Shown here: piece after piece, positions 23,985-36,219 of the stretch
How positions within the stretch are numbered: the first letter of the stretch is position 1
How the letters are laid out: the number at the start of each line of letters is the position of its first letter
Assembly: GCA_963682055.1 (NCBI GenBank)
Contig: OY821747.1
Coordinates: 20,706,126-20,770,125, forward strand
Reading direction: 5' to 3'
Source of the DNA: Primula veris
Lineage: Eukaryota; Streptophyta; Magnoliopsida; Ericales; Primulaceae
DNA: 64,000 nucleotides
Notes under the pieces: generated by a model
Seen by the model: the letters and a program-made list of their open reading frames with translations, nothing else
Databases searched by the model: none
Told to the model about the DNA's origin: nothing
Made by a program: the position numbers and the translations under genes

Positions 23985-24177
23985 ATATTCAAAAAATGGC
24001 ACAAGACTGTCACTAATTCAAAAATATGTCGTAAATCTGTCACAAGTCTGTCACTAATTCAAAAATCTGTCGCAAATCTGTCACAAAATCGTCACAAAAA
24101 CCGTAGCGAATAAGCTCATAAAAAAAATACCGTCACTAATTCCGTAGTTATTTGAGTATTTTTTTTTTTTTTTTAGT
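23985..24177. mobile_element. CACTA-like terminus relic with subterminal repeats
   Basis: Read on the minus strand from about 24177, it starts CACTAAAAAAAAAAAA, then has GGAATTAGTGACGG and CGCTACGGTTTTTGTGACG words, and then two copies of GACAGATTT...GAATTAGTGACAG. A tract-rich end plus gtgacg/gcgac subterminal repeats is typical of CACTA (En/Spm) derivatives in plants. The second terminus was not found. Confidence 0.45.
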
Positions 24178-25059
24178 GAATATAACAATGAAATCATTGA
24201 GTATTAAAAATATCACAAATATTACTATTAGACACCATTATTAAGTATATGATTATTGACCTCTCGTACTTAATTTTAAAAGAGATTATAAATTTACAAT
24301 GTAAATATGAGTTATAACAACTAACAAGTAACATTTACTCGTGCAATGTAAAGCTTGCATGCATGGTATATATAGTAGCTAGACGCAGTTTTTTAATCCA
24401 ACTATTTAGATTTGGATTTCCGGATCAATTTTATTTTGTGTTTTCATATGCATTATTAAACCAGAATTCAGAAATACAGTACAATTTATTTTTCTACAAT
24501 GCATAAGGTCTTTTTTTTAAAGATCGATTAAAACGTACCCAAGTTATAAGAACAATATTTAAAGCTACGAAGTTTCTGAAGTACTTGGAAAGACACCTGA
24601 TTGAAAGCCAACTGGATATATATATACGTATATGGGTTTAAATCGTCATATTTTGATCAGTTTTTCGGTTTTTTCATGTGTATTCGTAAAATAAAATTTA
24701 ATTTTTTTTTTTTTGTAAATCTACTTACTATTTTATTTCTTTAAGTGTTTGTTCAACAAAATATGTAAAATTTGACCTAGCTTCATATATATATATTTTT
24801 AATTGTTTGTTTGACAATTTTTAAGGTAATAATATTAATAAATACCTTAAAAAAACAAAAAGGTCAAATTTTATAGTTTGTTTTGAACAAATAATTTAGA
24901 AATAAAATAATATGTTGATTTATAAAAAAAATCAATTTTTTTTTACGAATACATATGAAAAAAACAAAACCCTAACAATTGAAACCGGATAAAATTTGAA
25001 CTCATATGTGTATGTGTGTATATATAGCATATACTATATATATAAGACAACCCAAATAA

Positions 25060-25410
25060 AAGTGAGACTGCTAAATTTTGGCAATTTTTTTTCAAAAATG
25101 TCCCACTCTTTTTTACTAATTACTCATTTACATTTATTCAATTCAAAATATAAGAAAACACACAGAAATCATGATATTTTCAAAACAATTATAATCATAT
25201 ACCAAATTCGTTGTTTACGTGCTGTATATATAAGTCAATCCAAGAAAAAGTGATTATGCCAAATTTTGGTCCTTTTTTCAAAAATGCCCCCACTATTTTT
25301 TACTAATTACTCATTTATATTTATTAAATTCAAAATATAAAAAACACACAAAAATCATGATATTTTTAAAACAATTATAATCATATACCAAACAAAATCG
25401 TTTTACGTGT
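25060..25410. repeat. About 190-bp tandem duplication
   Basis: Two copies (about 25060-25215 and 25255-25410) share 'ttttactaattactcattta', 'aatcatgatattttcaaaac' and 'ataatcataccaaa'-like words in the same order. Noncoding. Confidence 0.75.
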
Positions 25411-25530
25411 ATTTATATAACAAAAACATTATATTACTCATGATTTCTAATTTAATATATTCATTCAATCAATATATTTTTTAAAAATTTATTTACCTGA
25501 ATCAACATATAACATGCATTTCACACAATG

Positions 25531-25709
25531 ATCGGTGTGTATATATATAAACGAGATTAATGCTTACTTTTGCCCAAGCATCGGTTGGAAATCTGTTCAC
25601 CAATATAGTGGACTAAAATATCGGTGTGTGTATATATATAAACGAGATTAATGCTTACTTTTGCCCAAGCATTGGTTGGAATCTGTTCACCAATATACTG
25701 GATTAAAAT
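25531..25709. repeat. About 89-bp tandem duplication
   Basis: Two nearly identical copies run from 'tcggtgtgtatatatataaa' through 'cttttgcccaagcat' to 'ctgttcaccaatata' and 'aaaat'. Noncoding. Confidence 0.85.
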
Positions 25710-25742
25710 TTACCCAAACTTATACTACAAGATTGCTACATG

Positions 25743-25743
<1 letters not shown>

Positions 25744-25794
<51 letters not shown>
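25744..25794. repeat. (TA)n microsatellite
   Basis: About 25 TA dinucleotides. Confidence 0.95.
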
Positions 25795-25796
<2 letters not shown>

Positions 25797-25799
25797 TTC

Positions 25800-26940
25800 T
25801 ATTATAATAAATCAAAATAAGTTAAATGAATCTGTCCAATTTAATCATTTTTTTTAAAAAAATACATCTGCACCTTTATATTAATTACAATAATATCATA
25901 CTCACATAAAAATATAAAAATTAAAAACTAATAAAACTATTTATCCGTCTTTAACAAACAAAAATTCTTTTAAATCTTAAATTGTTTTTTTTTTGTATTA
26001 TCCACATATTTAATTATACCATAACTATATATATTTTTTATATTTTTATTGCATTACGTGCCACACAAGCAACGCGTGGAGCACGGTATAATTAAATATG
26101 TTACAGAAGTAATGAGATGATTTCCCCTGTGAGGTATTTTTTTTTTTTTTCCGACATTACCGAAAAAAAGTAATTTAGTTATTTGTGATATTTTGGTTTT
26201 AAATATGAGTTAAAGACAAAGTATAACAAAAGGAGAGGACAATTAATAAAACAAACAAAACAGAAGCGTTCATTTTTTTCCAAACTTGAAGTAACTTTTG
26301 GAGAATTGTTTGTAAAGGTCCCAGATCCGATCAAGAGGCAGAACCTTATATATCTTAAGATAATGATCTCAAGGTTACTTTAATCGACAAATATTATGCT
26401 AATTTCAGATGCGAAATCAACATGATGTTGCCTAAGATTAAACGCGACAGTTATTTCTTTGTCACACTGGAAATTTATAGTAAATATGAATTAAATCAAT
26501 CCTCCTCGCGTGTTGGTGAAGGCAAGAGTAAGAACGTTTACAAAAAAGTGGCAAGATTGTAAAATTAACATCTTTATTAATATCAGTGACTTACATACAT
26601 CTCAATGCTATTAACAACGGATTTAGGCTATACTGCTATACACTTAAAAGACAAATCAAAAACAAAACGCAGAATTGCCATGAACAACAATCTTCATCTT
26701 TTTGTATTTATATTTATATTTGATGACCCAATCTTCATCATTTGACATAATCCAACTTGGGATAAATAGAACAACGCTACGTAGCGTTGCAATGAAAATC
26801 TACCTACCATTTTTATATAAGCACCCTAAAATTCTGCCTCTATTTAGACAATTTTTGATCTCGGAAGAGCATTAAATCAAGAAAAGATACCCCACTTTGT
26901 AGACAAACCGCATCTAACTTAAATCTTAGAGACAAGTTGT
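25800..26940. other. AT-rich intergenic sequence, no gene seen
   Basis: No ORF with coding character and no RNA gene recognised. Confidence 0.5.
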
Positions 26941-26945
26941 TCAAT

Positions 26946-28226
26946 GGCCTTGTTTGGTTTCGCATCAAATCAAAAGTAAAACTACTTCTACATTGCCTTG
27001 TTTGGTTGGCACCAAAAGTAAAAGTACTTTTACTTTTACTTTTACTTTTACTTTTACATAATATTGTTTGGCTGTCAATTTTTAAGTTTACTTTTAAAAA
27101 GTAAACCATTAAGTATACTTTTGGCTTTACTTTTACTTTTACTTATATTAGTTTGTTTGTATGTCATCTCATAAGTATACTTTTGGTGAAAAGTAAATGT
27201 CTATAAGTAGACTTTTTAAAAGTAAGTTTGATGATACTTTTACTTTTGATGATACTTTTAAGTAGGTTTTAATCTGAATGTGTTTTTAAATTACAGTTCA
27301 AAACCTAGTTCCTATCATCATTATATTTTCCTAATTTTGTATTTTTTAATTTTTAAATAATAAAATCTTTAATCACAAAAAATATAAAAAATAACCAAAA
27401 AAACAAAAAATTATAAAAAATACCAAAAATTATAAAAAATCATCAAAAATCACCAAAAATTATTAAAAAATACAAAAATCACAAAAAAATTATAAAAATT
27501 ATAAAAAATTTAAAAAATTACAAAAAATCACAAAAAATGAAAAAAAATCACAAAATTTTAAAAAAAATTAAAAAATATATATATAATTTTTTTTTTTGTC
27601 AATATAACACTTTTTATACCGAAAAATCAAAAAATATATATAAAATGACAAAAACTTATAAAAAATCACAAAAAATTTAAAAAAACTAATTTTTTTTTTG
27701 TAATTTTGTAATTTTTTTTTGTAATTTTTTAAAAATTGTGATTTTTTGTGATTTTTTCCTTTTTTATAATTTTTTTTGTGATTTTTTATAATTTTTTTTT
27801 TTTTTAATATTTTGTGATTTTTTTTTTTTTGTAATTTTTTGTTATTTATTTTTCATTTTTTTTGAGATTTTTTTTATTTTATATAATTTTATGTGTTTTT
27901 TTTCCATTTTTTATGAAATATGTATATGACGTTTTGGTAAATAAAGTAAATAATTAAAAAGTAGTACCTATAGGGAATATGAACTTATGAGGTACATATA
28001 AGTTCAAAAGTGGTACCTATTGTGCATTATTTGAATAAACAATTTATTTTCACTCAAAAAATAAAAGTAAACATATTTTACCAAACAACATTTTTAATAA
28101 AAAGTATACTTTTACGGTGTTTACCGAACAGCATTTACTTACTAAAAAGTAAACAGAAAAGTATACTTTTCAACTCAATTATAAAAATTATACTTTTGAA
28201 TATAAAAGACGCGACCAAACGAGGCC
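26946..28226. mobile_element. Harbinger/Tourist-like non-autonomous element
   Basis: Termini GGCCTTGTTTGGT at the left and its inverted partner ACCAAACGAGGCC at the right are flanked by the 3-bp direct repeat AAT (26943-26945 and 28227-28229). Subterminal sequence on both sides is packed with aaaagtatac, aaaagtaaa and cttttacttttac words in mirrored orientation. A second GCCTTGTTTGGTTGG start at about 26995 suggests a nested copy. The core (27340-28025) is a different AT-rich element. There is no coding capacity. Confidence 0.6.
27340..28025. mobile_element. Nested partial copy of the element family at 1036-3025
   Basis: The reverse complement of 27880-28025 matches the left terminus at 1080-1210: taccacttttgaactta, gttcatattccctata, tttatttaccaaaacgtcat, and the tttcataaaaaatg lead into A-rich aaaaatcacaaa sequence. 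The opposite terminus is missing, so this copy is truncated. Confidence 0.6.
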
Positions 28227-28315
28227 AATATCTAACTTGTAAAGTGCAACTTATGTCTTCTCAAACTGTAGATAATCCTTTTGAATCAATTCAAAACTTT
28301 AAAAAAAATTAAAAA

Positions 28316-28481
28316 GCTTCTCCTCGGATAGCTTCATATCATTGACTATATCAGAAGAACCGGTGTTAAGCATAAGGCCTCCTGGTGCCCATTTTATAAC
28401 AGGTGGCTCAGTTTCAGTATTCATCCAACTAGCAAATTCTTTGTCACTTCGAAATGCTCCAGGCGCTAACACTGCCATCAC
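28316..28481 (-). pseudogene. Unrecognised exon-like fragment
   Basis: A short island with coding-like composition between AT-rich blocks. On the minus strand it reads AVLAPGAFRSDKEFASWMN, TEPPVIKWAPGGLMLN and SDIVNDMKLSEEKL without interruption, then runs into a poly-T stretch. I do not recognise the parent protein. It may be a remnant exon or a captured fragment. Confidence 0.35.
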
Positions 28482-29065
28482 TTTTTTTTTTTATAATTGG
28501 TGGAGAAAATCCACATTTTTATTTATTTATTTATTTATAAAAATATGTGGAGAAACCCCTACAAAATAAACAAGGTTTAGCACCAAATGGTACTTAAAAT
28601 GTTCAAAATAAGAAATAAAGCTGAAGGACTAATTAAAGGAGCAACATAATTAAACCACTTGTGAAACTAAACAGCAAAAAAAATAGTTGTACCAAACCAA
28701 CTGTATGGATAAGTATTGTGCATGTTTGCACATCTCAAGTCTCGTCCCCTTGATACACAAAAAAAATTAAAAAAAATTTGTTGGATTTGGTCACATTTTA
28801 GGTGAGCTTTTTCCTGTAATCAGCATTCATGGCCCTCAGCCAACATAAATTCAATCCAAAACATACGTTAATTAATCGAATCAAACAACAGGGAGAGAGA
28901 TTTTAGTGGACGAATACTTCATCTTTGACTGTGTGCAGGATAACTAGGGAGTAGCATTTTTAACTTGTAGTTAATACCAGTTTGGATAGAAAGTAAGTTG
29001 ATTAGTAAAAGAAACGCATTATAGTGACTAGTGACTATATATTAATTTACAAACTGTAAACTTAT

Positions 29066-29220
29066 GGAATGGAAATATTGTTAATTTAGTATTACAAAGT
29101 TATTGGAACAAACCACATGCTAAACTTTAGGTCATAAACTACAAGAAATATTGTTAATTTAGTATTACAAAGTTATTGGAACAAACAACATGCAAGTCTA
29201 AGCTTTAGGTCCTACCCTAC
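29066..29220. repeat. About 78-bp tandem duplication
   Basis: Two copies of a unit containing 'aatattgttaatttagtatt', 'acaaagttattggaacaaac' and 'ctttaggtc'. Noncoding. Confidence 0.75.
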
Positions 29221-29405
29221 AAGAAAATTTTGATTTAACATTATATTTTTTTTTTATGGTTATGTTGTTAAAATGGTAGTGTCTAAATTTTATTAACAAT
29301 TTAACAACAAATACCAACATAATTTGTTGCTAAAATTTAACCACAATCACTTTAAGAAGATAACCGGAAAACAAAGTACGATGCTAAAAACTTTTTCTTA
29401 CAGTG
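29216..29405. mobile_element. CACTA-like MITE, about 190 bp
   Basis: The left end CTACAAGAAAATTTTG is close to the common CACTACAAGAAAA end. The right end TTTTTCTTACAGTG is its inverted partner with substitutions. Inside, inverted words around gttgttaaaatggtag and tttgttgctaaaattt recur. No ORF. Target duplication not resolved. Confidence 0.4.
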
Positions 29406-29549
29406 CTGATCAGCTTTAAGCTTTAGGTGACAAGAGATACTACTAGTTAGACAGATGCACTGGAAACCTAAAGTATAACAACATGCAGGGTCTAAAATTT
29501 ATTGTCCTTAATCGTACCCTTTTAACACACGACTGCTCTCTCAAAAAAC

Positions 29550-30160
29550 ATCCCCATCCTAGAAAACCCATAGCCGCCGCCGCTTGCCTGGGGAAGGGAA
29601 GAGGCATCAGCGCCCCTCCGCCCCTAGGCGAACCCCCGCCTCTGAACCCCTCCCTTCCTCCCTCCGCTGCCTTCTCACCAATTTCTCCGCTCTCTCATCT
29701 CATCTCAATTCTCACCCTCCATCATCGTCATCCCCGTCTGGGGTAGGTGGAGCTCCGGCTCCTCTTCCTTTGGTTAATCCCCACCACCATTAACCACCTT
29801 ATACAGCTCTCACGCCATATCCCTATGCGCCGCCAACCCCTCCGCACCTCTTCCTTCTCCTTCCTTGCTACTTCCACACGGTGATCGAAGTGCTTGCACG
29901 CAACAAATTTGGATTTGTTTCGCGGGTTTCAATTGTTGTGGGGATTTCCCTCATCCCATTCTTCCGCTTTCTCCGTAATTCCAAATCTGCTCGCAGCTGG
30001 TTTTGAATCCGTTTCGCGGATATGGAATTTACGGCTCTTTTCTCGTCTATCACAAGTTACGAAATTATGTTACTCGCAGCAAATTTTGGATTTGTTTCGT
30101 AATGTGTTCGTACGTCTATGCATCTCATCACCTTCGTCCACGGTTGGTTAATTTTGGGGC
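29550..30160 (+). other. GC-rich island, possible orphan 5' gene region
   Basis: Pyrimidine- and CCG-rich sequence (ccgccgccgc, cctcccttcctccctccg) passes into T-rich sequence with 'ttggatttgtttcgcgggtttcaattg'. This resembles a plant 5' untranslated leader followed by a first intron. No ORF here shows family similarity and no downstream exon was found through 32480. It could be a remnant promoter/leader or a captured piece in a transposon. No gene is claimed. Confidence 0.3.
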
Positions 30161-32480
30161 ATTTTAGTTGTAATGACAGATTTGGGGGTTTTTCGGGTTT
30201 GTAGCTACGGTGATACACTGCCTTAGGATGTGTTTTATTGGCTACTCATCGACTTGGTATTCTTTTATACTCACTCTTCTAGCCTGACTGTCCCTTTTGT
30301 CCGATTTTAGACCGAATGCGGTAACTTTTTCGATTATAATATTTTTGGCTCTCGAGTTTTGATGGATTTCGTGCCTCTAGTTGATTTTGGGTTTTGTCAT
30401 AGTTGGCTATCTTTTATATCGGGTTTGAGCACACCAGCGACTTAAAGCGGGTGACATAATATAAACCTATATGACTTGTATGTGGCTTACCTTACTCGCC
30501 TTTTCATGAGGTCGTCAATTTGTTATTATAAAAGTTGAAGTTGGTACGTGTTCGGTGAATCGGACGATATGTGAAAGTTATTTCCGATTTCCCCTGTTTT
30601 AGTGTTTGTATGATTTATTTCTCGTTTCAATGTTTCACGTATAAGTGCGGGCGGAGCTTGTCTTATGAGTTGAGTTTGATGATTTGATTGACTTTTTGAC
30701 ACTGATTGTGTGGGTGGGCAACGATGGATTAGAGCACTCGTTTATATTCCTTGAGTTCATTTCGTCAGCACGACCCGACACTTTGTTAAATTTGCTTTTT
30801 TCTCGACTTGTCGTTCAGACTGGCTCATTCGACGACATTGACAATTGAGATGAGTTATATTTTTGCTTACATTTTTTAAGATGATTTAGGTGAAGTTGAG
30901 CTTTTGTGACTATACATTTTCGGTTATGTTTAGTCCTTTGGAGCTTGTTCCAACGACAGTGAAATTTGTAATAGCGCACATTATTATCAATAATAATACA
31001 AAGTCTGAGTGTGAGCGGTTTAATAAGGGCATCATTTGCCTAATCTAAAAAAAAAAGAAGGGTATTTTGTGCCTAAAACTAGCTTGTATTGCAAGGTTGT
31101 TGACTGATAATTCTTTATTAAAATGTTTTGTACTCCAGATCAAGATTGGCCATTTCTAAATTCCACGTTAAAATACGATTACGATTTGATGAAACAAAGG
31201 CTAATTAAACCCAGACCAATAATTAATGTGAATCTCTTTTAGTACCAGTAATTTAATTAAGACTACAACAATAAAATGAATATTCTATTATTGTTCATGT
31301 ACTTTGGTAATTGGCTTGTACTTGATCACTTTTTTTCCACACACAGAATGTTGGAGTACTTTAGGTTGACAATTTGAATGTATTTGGCGCCAGTAATTAG
31401 TTGGGTGTAGGGACAAAGTTAATAATTTTGCTCATCGAATTTTTATAAAAAAAGATGGTACAAATGACTGAGTGAGTAGTGGCGGTGCCATTATTCGAAT
31501 TTTATTTATGAATTTAGAAGAGTTAACCATCCATAAGTCACGATTGTATAGATCAACAAAATGCGGTTTTGTGCGGCAATGGCATGATATTACTTGTACA
31601 CAATTTTATTCTCTTACTACATCAGAAAATTAGGAATGAAAATGGATAGTTCATCGACATTGGGTGAAGCTCGTCAATTCACCAAATGATGAGAAAACTA
31701 AAAATGATATTACGTTTTCGGTTATAGTTAAACTGAACGCAAATGTACAAAATATGAAAATACATATTAATAAACTCACAAGTTAGTGTATTATCTAAAA
31801 TATAGATCGATTGGTATACAGATATACATTTTTAGAGAATGGGAACACACCGATTTAAATGACGTGTTTTTCTTTTTTTTTCAGTCAATCAATTGAACGA
31901 CACAAAGTTCCGTTTTCAAAAATAAATATTCAATTGTTATTTTTTTTTCTTCAAATTTTGATTAATAATTAAATTTAGAATAGTATCCGCTAGGGTTATA
32001 TATTTTTATTTTGGCTTTTATTGTGTTGTAAATTTTGTTTTTAATTTATTAAATCCTCATTTGTATAATATATAATAAAAATTAAAAAATTAAATTAGTT
32101 ATTGAAAATGTATCATCTAACCATCTATTTTTTAATCTAATGGTTGTAAAAGTGACTGTACATTGTACCGTCTAACTCAATGACTGCACAAAATGAAGAC
32201 TTAAAAGACCCCAATGCTTATAAAAAATCACAAAAATTGAGAACATCACAGTAAATTTCGCAAATGTAGATAGGCAGTAAGTATCACATTTACGATGTGG
32301 ATCTAAGTCGTCAAAAGACTCCAAACATTGACTAGTTAATCATCAAAATATACATTTAGAAGACTGTATTTAGTAAAAAGTCGAGATATTTATATTGAAA
32401 TTCATTTTTAATACTCTAATATTTTGACAATGTACAATCTATGTTGGTAATACACGGTCGAGGTTAAACCTTGGAAGCTT
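30160..32480. other. Intergenic, no gene seen
   Basis: The part up to about 31020 has a noticeably more mixed base composition than the flanks (many cg, tcg and gac words), but all frames are interrupted. The remainder is AT-rich. No recognisable element ends. Confidence 0.45.
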
Positions 32481-32499
32481 CATTGTGAGTGTTCGACAA

Positions 32500-32725
32500 C
32501 CAGGGGCGAAGCCAGGAGGGGACCAAAATTTAAAATATAAAAATAAATGGAGTCAAATCATCGTTTTAAACTTATTCTAACGAAAATACATTGTCATAAA
32601 TTGAAAAAACTCGTAACTTTTGGAATTATAGGGGTGCCAAATTTGCACTTAGCTTTCCCCTATCAGCAACCACGATGCAAGTTGCTGGATATAGAAGATG
32701 TTGGATTTTGCTCCGACACCCAAGA
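32500..32725. mobile_element. hAT-like MITE relic
   Basis: The left end caaccaggggcgaagccagg followed by aggggaccaaaatttaaaat matches the style of a common plant hAT-type end (CAGGGGCGGAGCCAGGA). The phrase 'ataggggtgccaaattt' is also typical of that family. The right end near 'ttttgctccgacacc' is a diverged inverse. No intact ORF. Confidence 0.35.
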
Positions 32726-33403
32726 TCAAATTACCGGTGCAATTCATCAAGGATGACATCAATTGTTCTGTACCAACTACTACTATATCTTAAACTTATT
32801 TTTCAAGCCTAAAGAACGATGACATGAAACTATTCCTCAAGCAAGGTAGCCAATAACTCATCGAAGGGTGTGTGTGAATATTGTAATAGCGAGCTTACTC
32901 AATTTAAAAGTATCCCACAGTGATATGACATCTTTTCGAGAAAATAATGCTCTTACCCACGGTGAATAAACAAGGAGATCTTTCTATATCGAAATTTGAG
33001 TTGAAAAAATCATAGGCAAATTCCTGGATCACAGGTAAAAACTTGATACAGAAACAACTTGAGAAAACTAAACAAAAGGCAAGCATGCTTAAAAACCACT
33101 GATAGTAGAGTATTATTTTGTCACTCATCATGCTGCTTAATTCATTACAAACATTCATTCCCAATATGCATACCGCTATGGCAAACAAAGATACAAAATT
33201 GAGTAGAGAATGAAAAAAGAAAAAGGCATGAAACTCCTTGACTATGACGGATATGACTACTACATCGTCGCTCCAGCATCGTATGCTAACACTCATATAG
33301 CTATATATACTACGGAACAATGTTTAGACAAATAGCCTAAACATAGCCCTTCACTAGAAAGCGGAAACAAAATGAATTATGAATACAAAATTGATTTTCA
33401 ATA

Positions 33404-33556
33404 TCAAATGGTCAGCTTTGGCGACGAGGTGACTGCATTGATATTTTGAAGATGTAGTGCTGTTAGGAGACATTGCCATGTTTCTCCAGGTGCACCACCA
33501 ACTTGGAAATCGAAAAGTTTCCTTTGCTGTTTGTAGTAGTCCTCTAGTGGCTTGTT
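33404..33556 (-). pseudogene. Adenylate kinase relic, last exon (50 codons plus TGA)
   Basis: Acceptor TTCACAG|AACAAG. It encodes NKPLEDYYKQQRKLFDFQ, then GGAPGETW, then an ALHLQNINAV helix, and stops at 33406-33404. This frame is conserved even though the preceding exon has a stop. Confidence 0.85.
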
Positions 33557-33665
33557 CTGTGAAAATTAAGAGTATTAAGGAATGAAAACCAGTGTACACT
33601 ATTAAGAAAATTGCTAATTTGCAATCAAAACTGACATATATTAACCAAGACTAGCATTAGTATAC

Positions 33666-33863
33666 CTGCTCTTCAAAGTTAGAGACTTTCTTTTTTCAGA
33701 CATTTTCTGCGTTGGCAGCTGCGGAACTTAACCCAGAATTGCTCAATCCTAGAAGCTCTGCACTCGGGGAATAAATTTTGTTTACAAGATGTTGTTTTAA
33801 CGAGTTGCCCGTGCATTTGAAATTAACCACCAAATCAATGTCGGTGATCTGGTCAAGTATCGC
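33666..33863 (-). pseudogene. Adenylate kinase relic, second exon (66 codons, one stop)
   Basis: Acceptor GCTACAG|GCGATA and donor GAGCAG|GTATAC. It begins AILDQITDIDLVVNFKC. The middle (IYSPSAELLGLSNSGLSS) corresponds to the variable lid region of a short-lid plant paralogue. The in-frame TGA lies 11 codons before the donor. Confidence 0.8.
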
Positions 33864-34435
33864 CTGTAGCATATCAAACATAAGCCTGTAAGTGTAGCAA
33901 CTTAAAATGTTCAGTGGCTATTTGAAAAGGACTAGAAAGTGACCCCCTCCTTTCAACTTTAAGGAGTGGAATTAATGTATTACCTTACAAGTAAAACTCT
34001 TCTACGGTAGCAATATACAAAATATTTTTAAGTGCCTTTTGAAAATAACTTCTGATGATTTATATAGAATGAAGCCAAACAACGGAAATCTGTCGTCTGA
34101 TAAGATCAAATAACTTGGAGGGGTTCTATTTACTATAAACCTTGAATAAAAAGACAGTCTAAACTTGAAAGCATTCTTCATTATTGTAAAACTTCAGTAC
34201 GCGAAAAGGGGGGAACTACAACGGGCTCGAAAGTGAAAAGTAACTATGTGTTTTTAGCCTGAAAGTAGAAATGCAAAAAGGCACAGTATACGATAGTATA
34301 ATTTACATGATCAAAAACCCAAATCTTAAGGACAAAGTACAAAATACTTTCCCACAAGGAAGAACCAAAAGAAAATATCCACATCATGACAAAGGAAAAT
34401 AACTTCGTAAACAACTGATAAAATGAAAAACTTAC

Positions 34436-34576
34436 GGCTTGCATCTTTGTCCTTGGAAGCCCATCCAAAATAAACCCCGTCTCACCCCTGACATAACCTT
34501 CTTCCAATCTCTTTGATAACAGCCCGAATATTATATCCTCTGGGACAAGCTTCCCTTGATTCACAGAATTTGCAAT
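34436..34576 (-). pseudogene. Adenylate kinase relic, first visible exon (47 codons)
   Basis: Acceptor TTTTCAG|ATTGCA and donor CAAGCC|GTAAGT on the minus strand. It encodes IANSVNQGKLV through LPRTKMQA, containing the conserved DG.PRT motif. The frame is intact. Confidence 0.85.
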
Positions 34577-34579
34577 CTG

Positions 34580-36049
34580 AAAACCAAAAAAGATTTTTAA
34601 TACAAACTTTTAGTACACCAAAACTGTTTAATTGAGGTACATAATGATACATTTTTATAAATTATTCCCTCGAGTCACATGAAAACATAAGCTCAGTTTC
34701 AGCTCTAGAACCATAGATAAAGGTTATTCGTGACCAAAAACAAAAATCTGCATTAGTTACTAGCTTCACCGCAAACATCTAAAAATGCATATTTCATGCA
34801 TTTACAGCTTAATTTTAGTTTCCATATTCAACAGATTTAACCGTACAACCCTTCTTACATCAATGAGTAGGAACTAGGAATGAGTGACACGTCATTTAAG
34901 TGAGGTAGATTGTTTGACAAAAACTTGACTCTGCGTTTTCAATCATAACCCACTTTTTATAGAAAAATAACTTTTGCAGAAGGTGTATCAAACTCGAGCC
35001 CTTCTGCAATATTTACATTGGGGTTTCTTCAGTTGCAGCTTTGGAAGCTGAAAAATTGGGTTTCCAGCTTATGGATTAGTCTGAATTTGGAAACCAACTA
35101 AGAAAAGTTAAGCTTTACCTTTTTTCATGCAAACTTTTTAAAGCCCTTAAGATAGACAAACACAAACTTTTTTCAATACTCGTATCCTCTGGCTATCTCC
35201 TTAACAGCTGCAGCCAAACCAACCCCAATAGATTTTAGTATACCAAGGCAGTAAAGCAACAACAATTATTTAAAAACTGTGTAGCGAAATAAAACATGAA
35301 CTCGTGTGCAATAGATAGACGGGGTTTCTTTGCTTGTAGTTTTAAATCCCAATATCTAGCTTTCTAAGTTATCGGTTTATTTTTAATTTTAGTAAACCAG
35401 CTTGATAGTGAAGCCTTTGCCATCTTATTGCATGAAAAAAAAACTAGAAACGTTTAACTAAATTAGCACATCCTTTTGTCACTCTCAAATCATCTCAGCT
35501 TATTTCCCAAGTTTGAGCCAAATAAACCTTAAAGAATACGGACCCTGATTTTCAAAGTAGTACAGTTAAACAAACAAAAGTTACCAGGCCTTTCCTCAAG
35601 ATTTTGTATCTCTTCAAAAACAGTTCTCCCTTATTCCCTTACTTTTGACTGTAAGAAATCTGGTTTTCATTTCATTGCACAACTTTGGTTCCCATAGTTT
35701 CAGGTTACTCTTTCTGTCAACAGCTATGTTTTGTTCTGCTAAGCCTCAGCCTCTCAATCTGTTATCATGTGGGGTTGCACATGCTCTTGTTCGGGTGTCC
35801 GTGATAATTAAGTAAATACCCAAACATGATAAAATAAAAGAACCCGCCCTAATATAGACTTCATTTTCTTGTGCATAAGCTTTTGTCCTAATTGGCGACC
35901 ATCTTAAAAGTCCAAGTTCTTCTGTGTAAAACTAGAAACTCTAAGCTTGACAAACACATCTTTCTTCACATCTACAAATCTTTCTTCACATCTACAAATC
36001 TTCTAAGATTAGTGAAAATGATAATGCTTCCTCTCTCCCTAACTGGTAG
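34580..36049. other. Upstream/intronic sequence of the adenylate kinase relic
   Basis: No exon for the N-terminal half and no P-loop codons were found on the minus strand. Only AT-rich, repeat-poor sequence is visible. Confidence 0.45.
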
Positions 36050-36195
36050 CAGTGTTTTAATAGGCGGTTTAGGCAGGTGCCTAGGTGGTGATTAAGCGCC
36101 TAGTTAGGTGGATCTAGTTGGGAAATAATCAGGCTAGGCAAGCGCCAGGCAAACCCTTCCCACCTAGACCCCGCCTAGCGCCTTTTAATTCCTTG
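36050..36195. mobile_element. hAT-like MITE relic (GCCTAGGCG type)
   Basis: The left end CAGTGTTTTAATAGGCGG and the right end CCGCCTAGCGCCTTTTAAT are imperfect inverses. They flank taggcaggtgcctaggtgg-type sequence, a widespread form in plant genomes. No clear 8-bp duplication. Confidence 0.4.
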
Positions 36196-36219
36196 ATTGC
36201 TAAACATAGTTCTAATTTT

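Larger units (their letters stand above)
33404..34576 (-). pseudogene. Adenylate kinase gene, 3' half with premature stop
   Basis: Three minus-strand exons, 34576-34436, 33863-33666 and 33556-33404, join in phase 0. They encode the C-terminal half of a plant organelle-type adenylate kinase (ATP + AMP to 2 ADP). Recognisable pieces are NQGKLVPEDIIFGLLSKRLE and GETGFILDGLPRT (NMP-binding/core), QITDIDLVVNFKCT (core strand), KPLEDYYKQQRKLFDFQ and GAPGETWQCLLTALHLQ (C-terminal helices). A TGA at 33698-33696 interrupts exon 2 where the family normally has Trp. The P-loop exon (GxPGxGK) is absent from the 3.7 kb upstream and was not seen elsewhere. The retrotransposon block at 38.3-55.4 kb lies on that side and may have separated or removed it. 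Introns are GT-AG. Most likely a decayed gene. Confidence 0.85.

Noticed and set aside
32904..33320. 138-aa minus-strand ORF with hydrophobic segments
   Set aside because: Lies in the 3' flank of the adenylate kinase relic; the composition is AT-rich chance sequence and I see no family motif.
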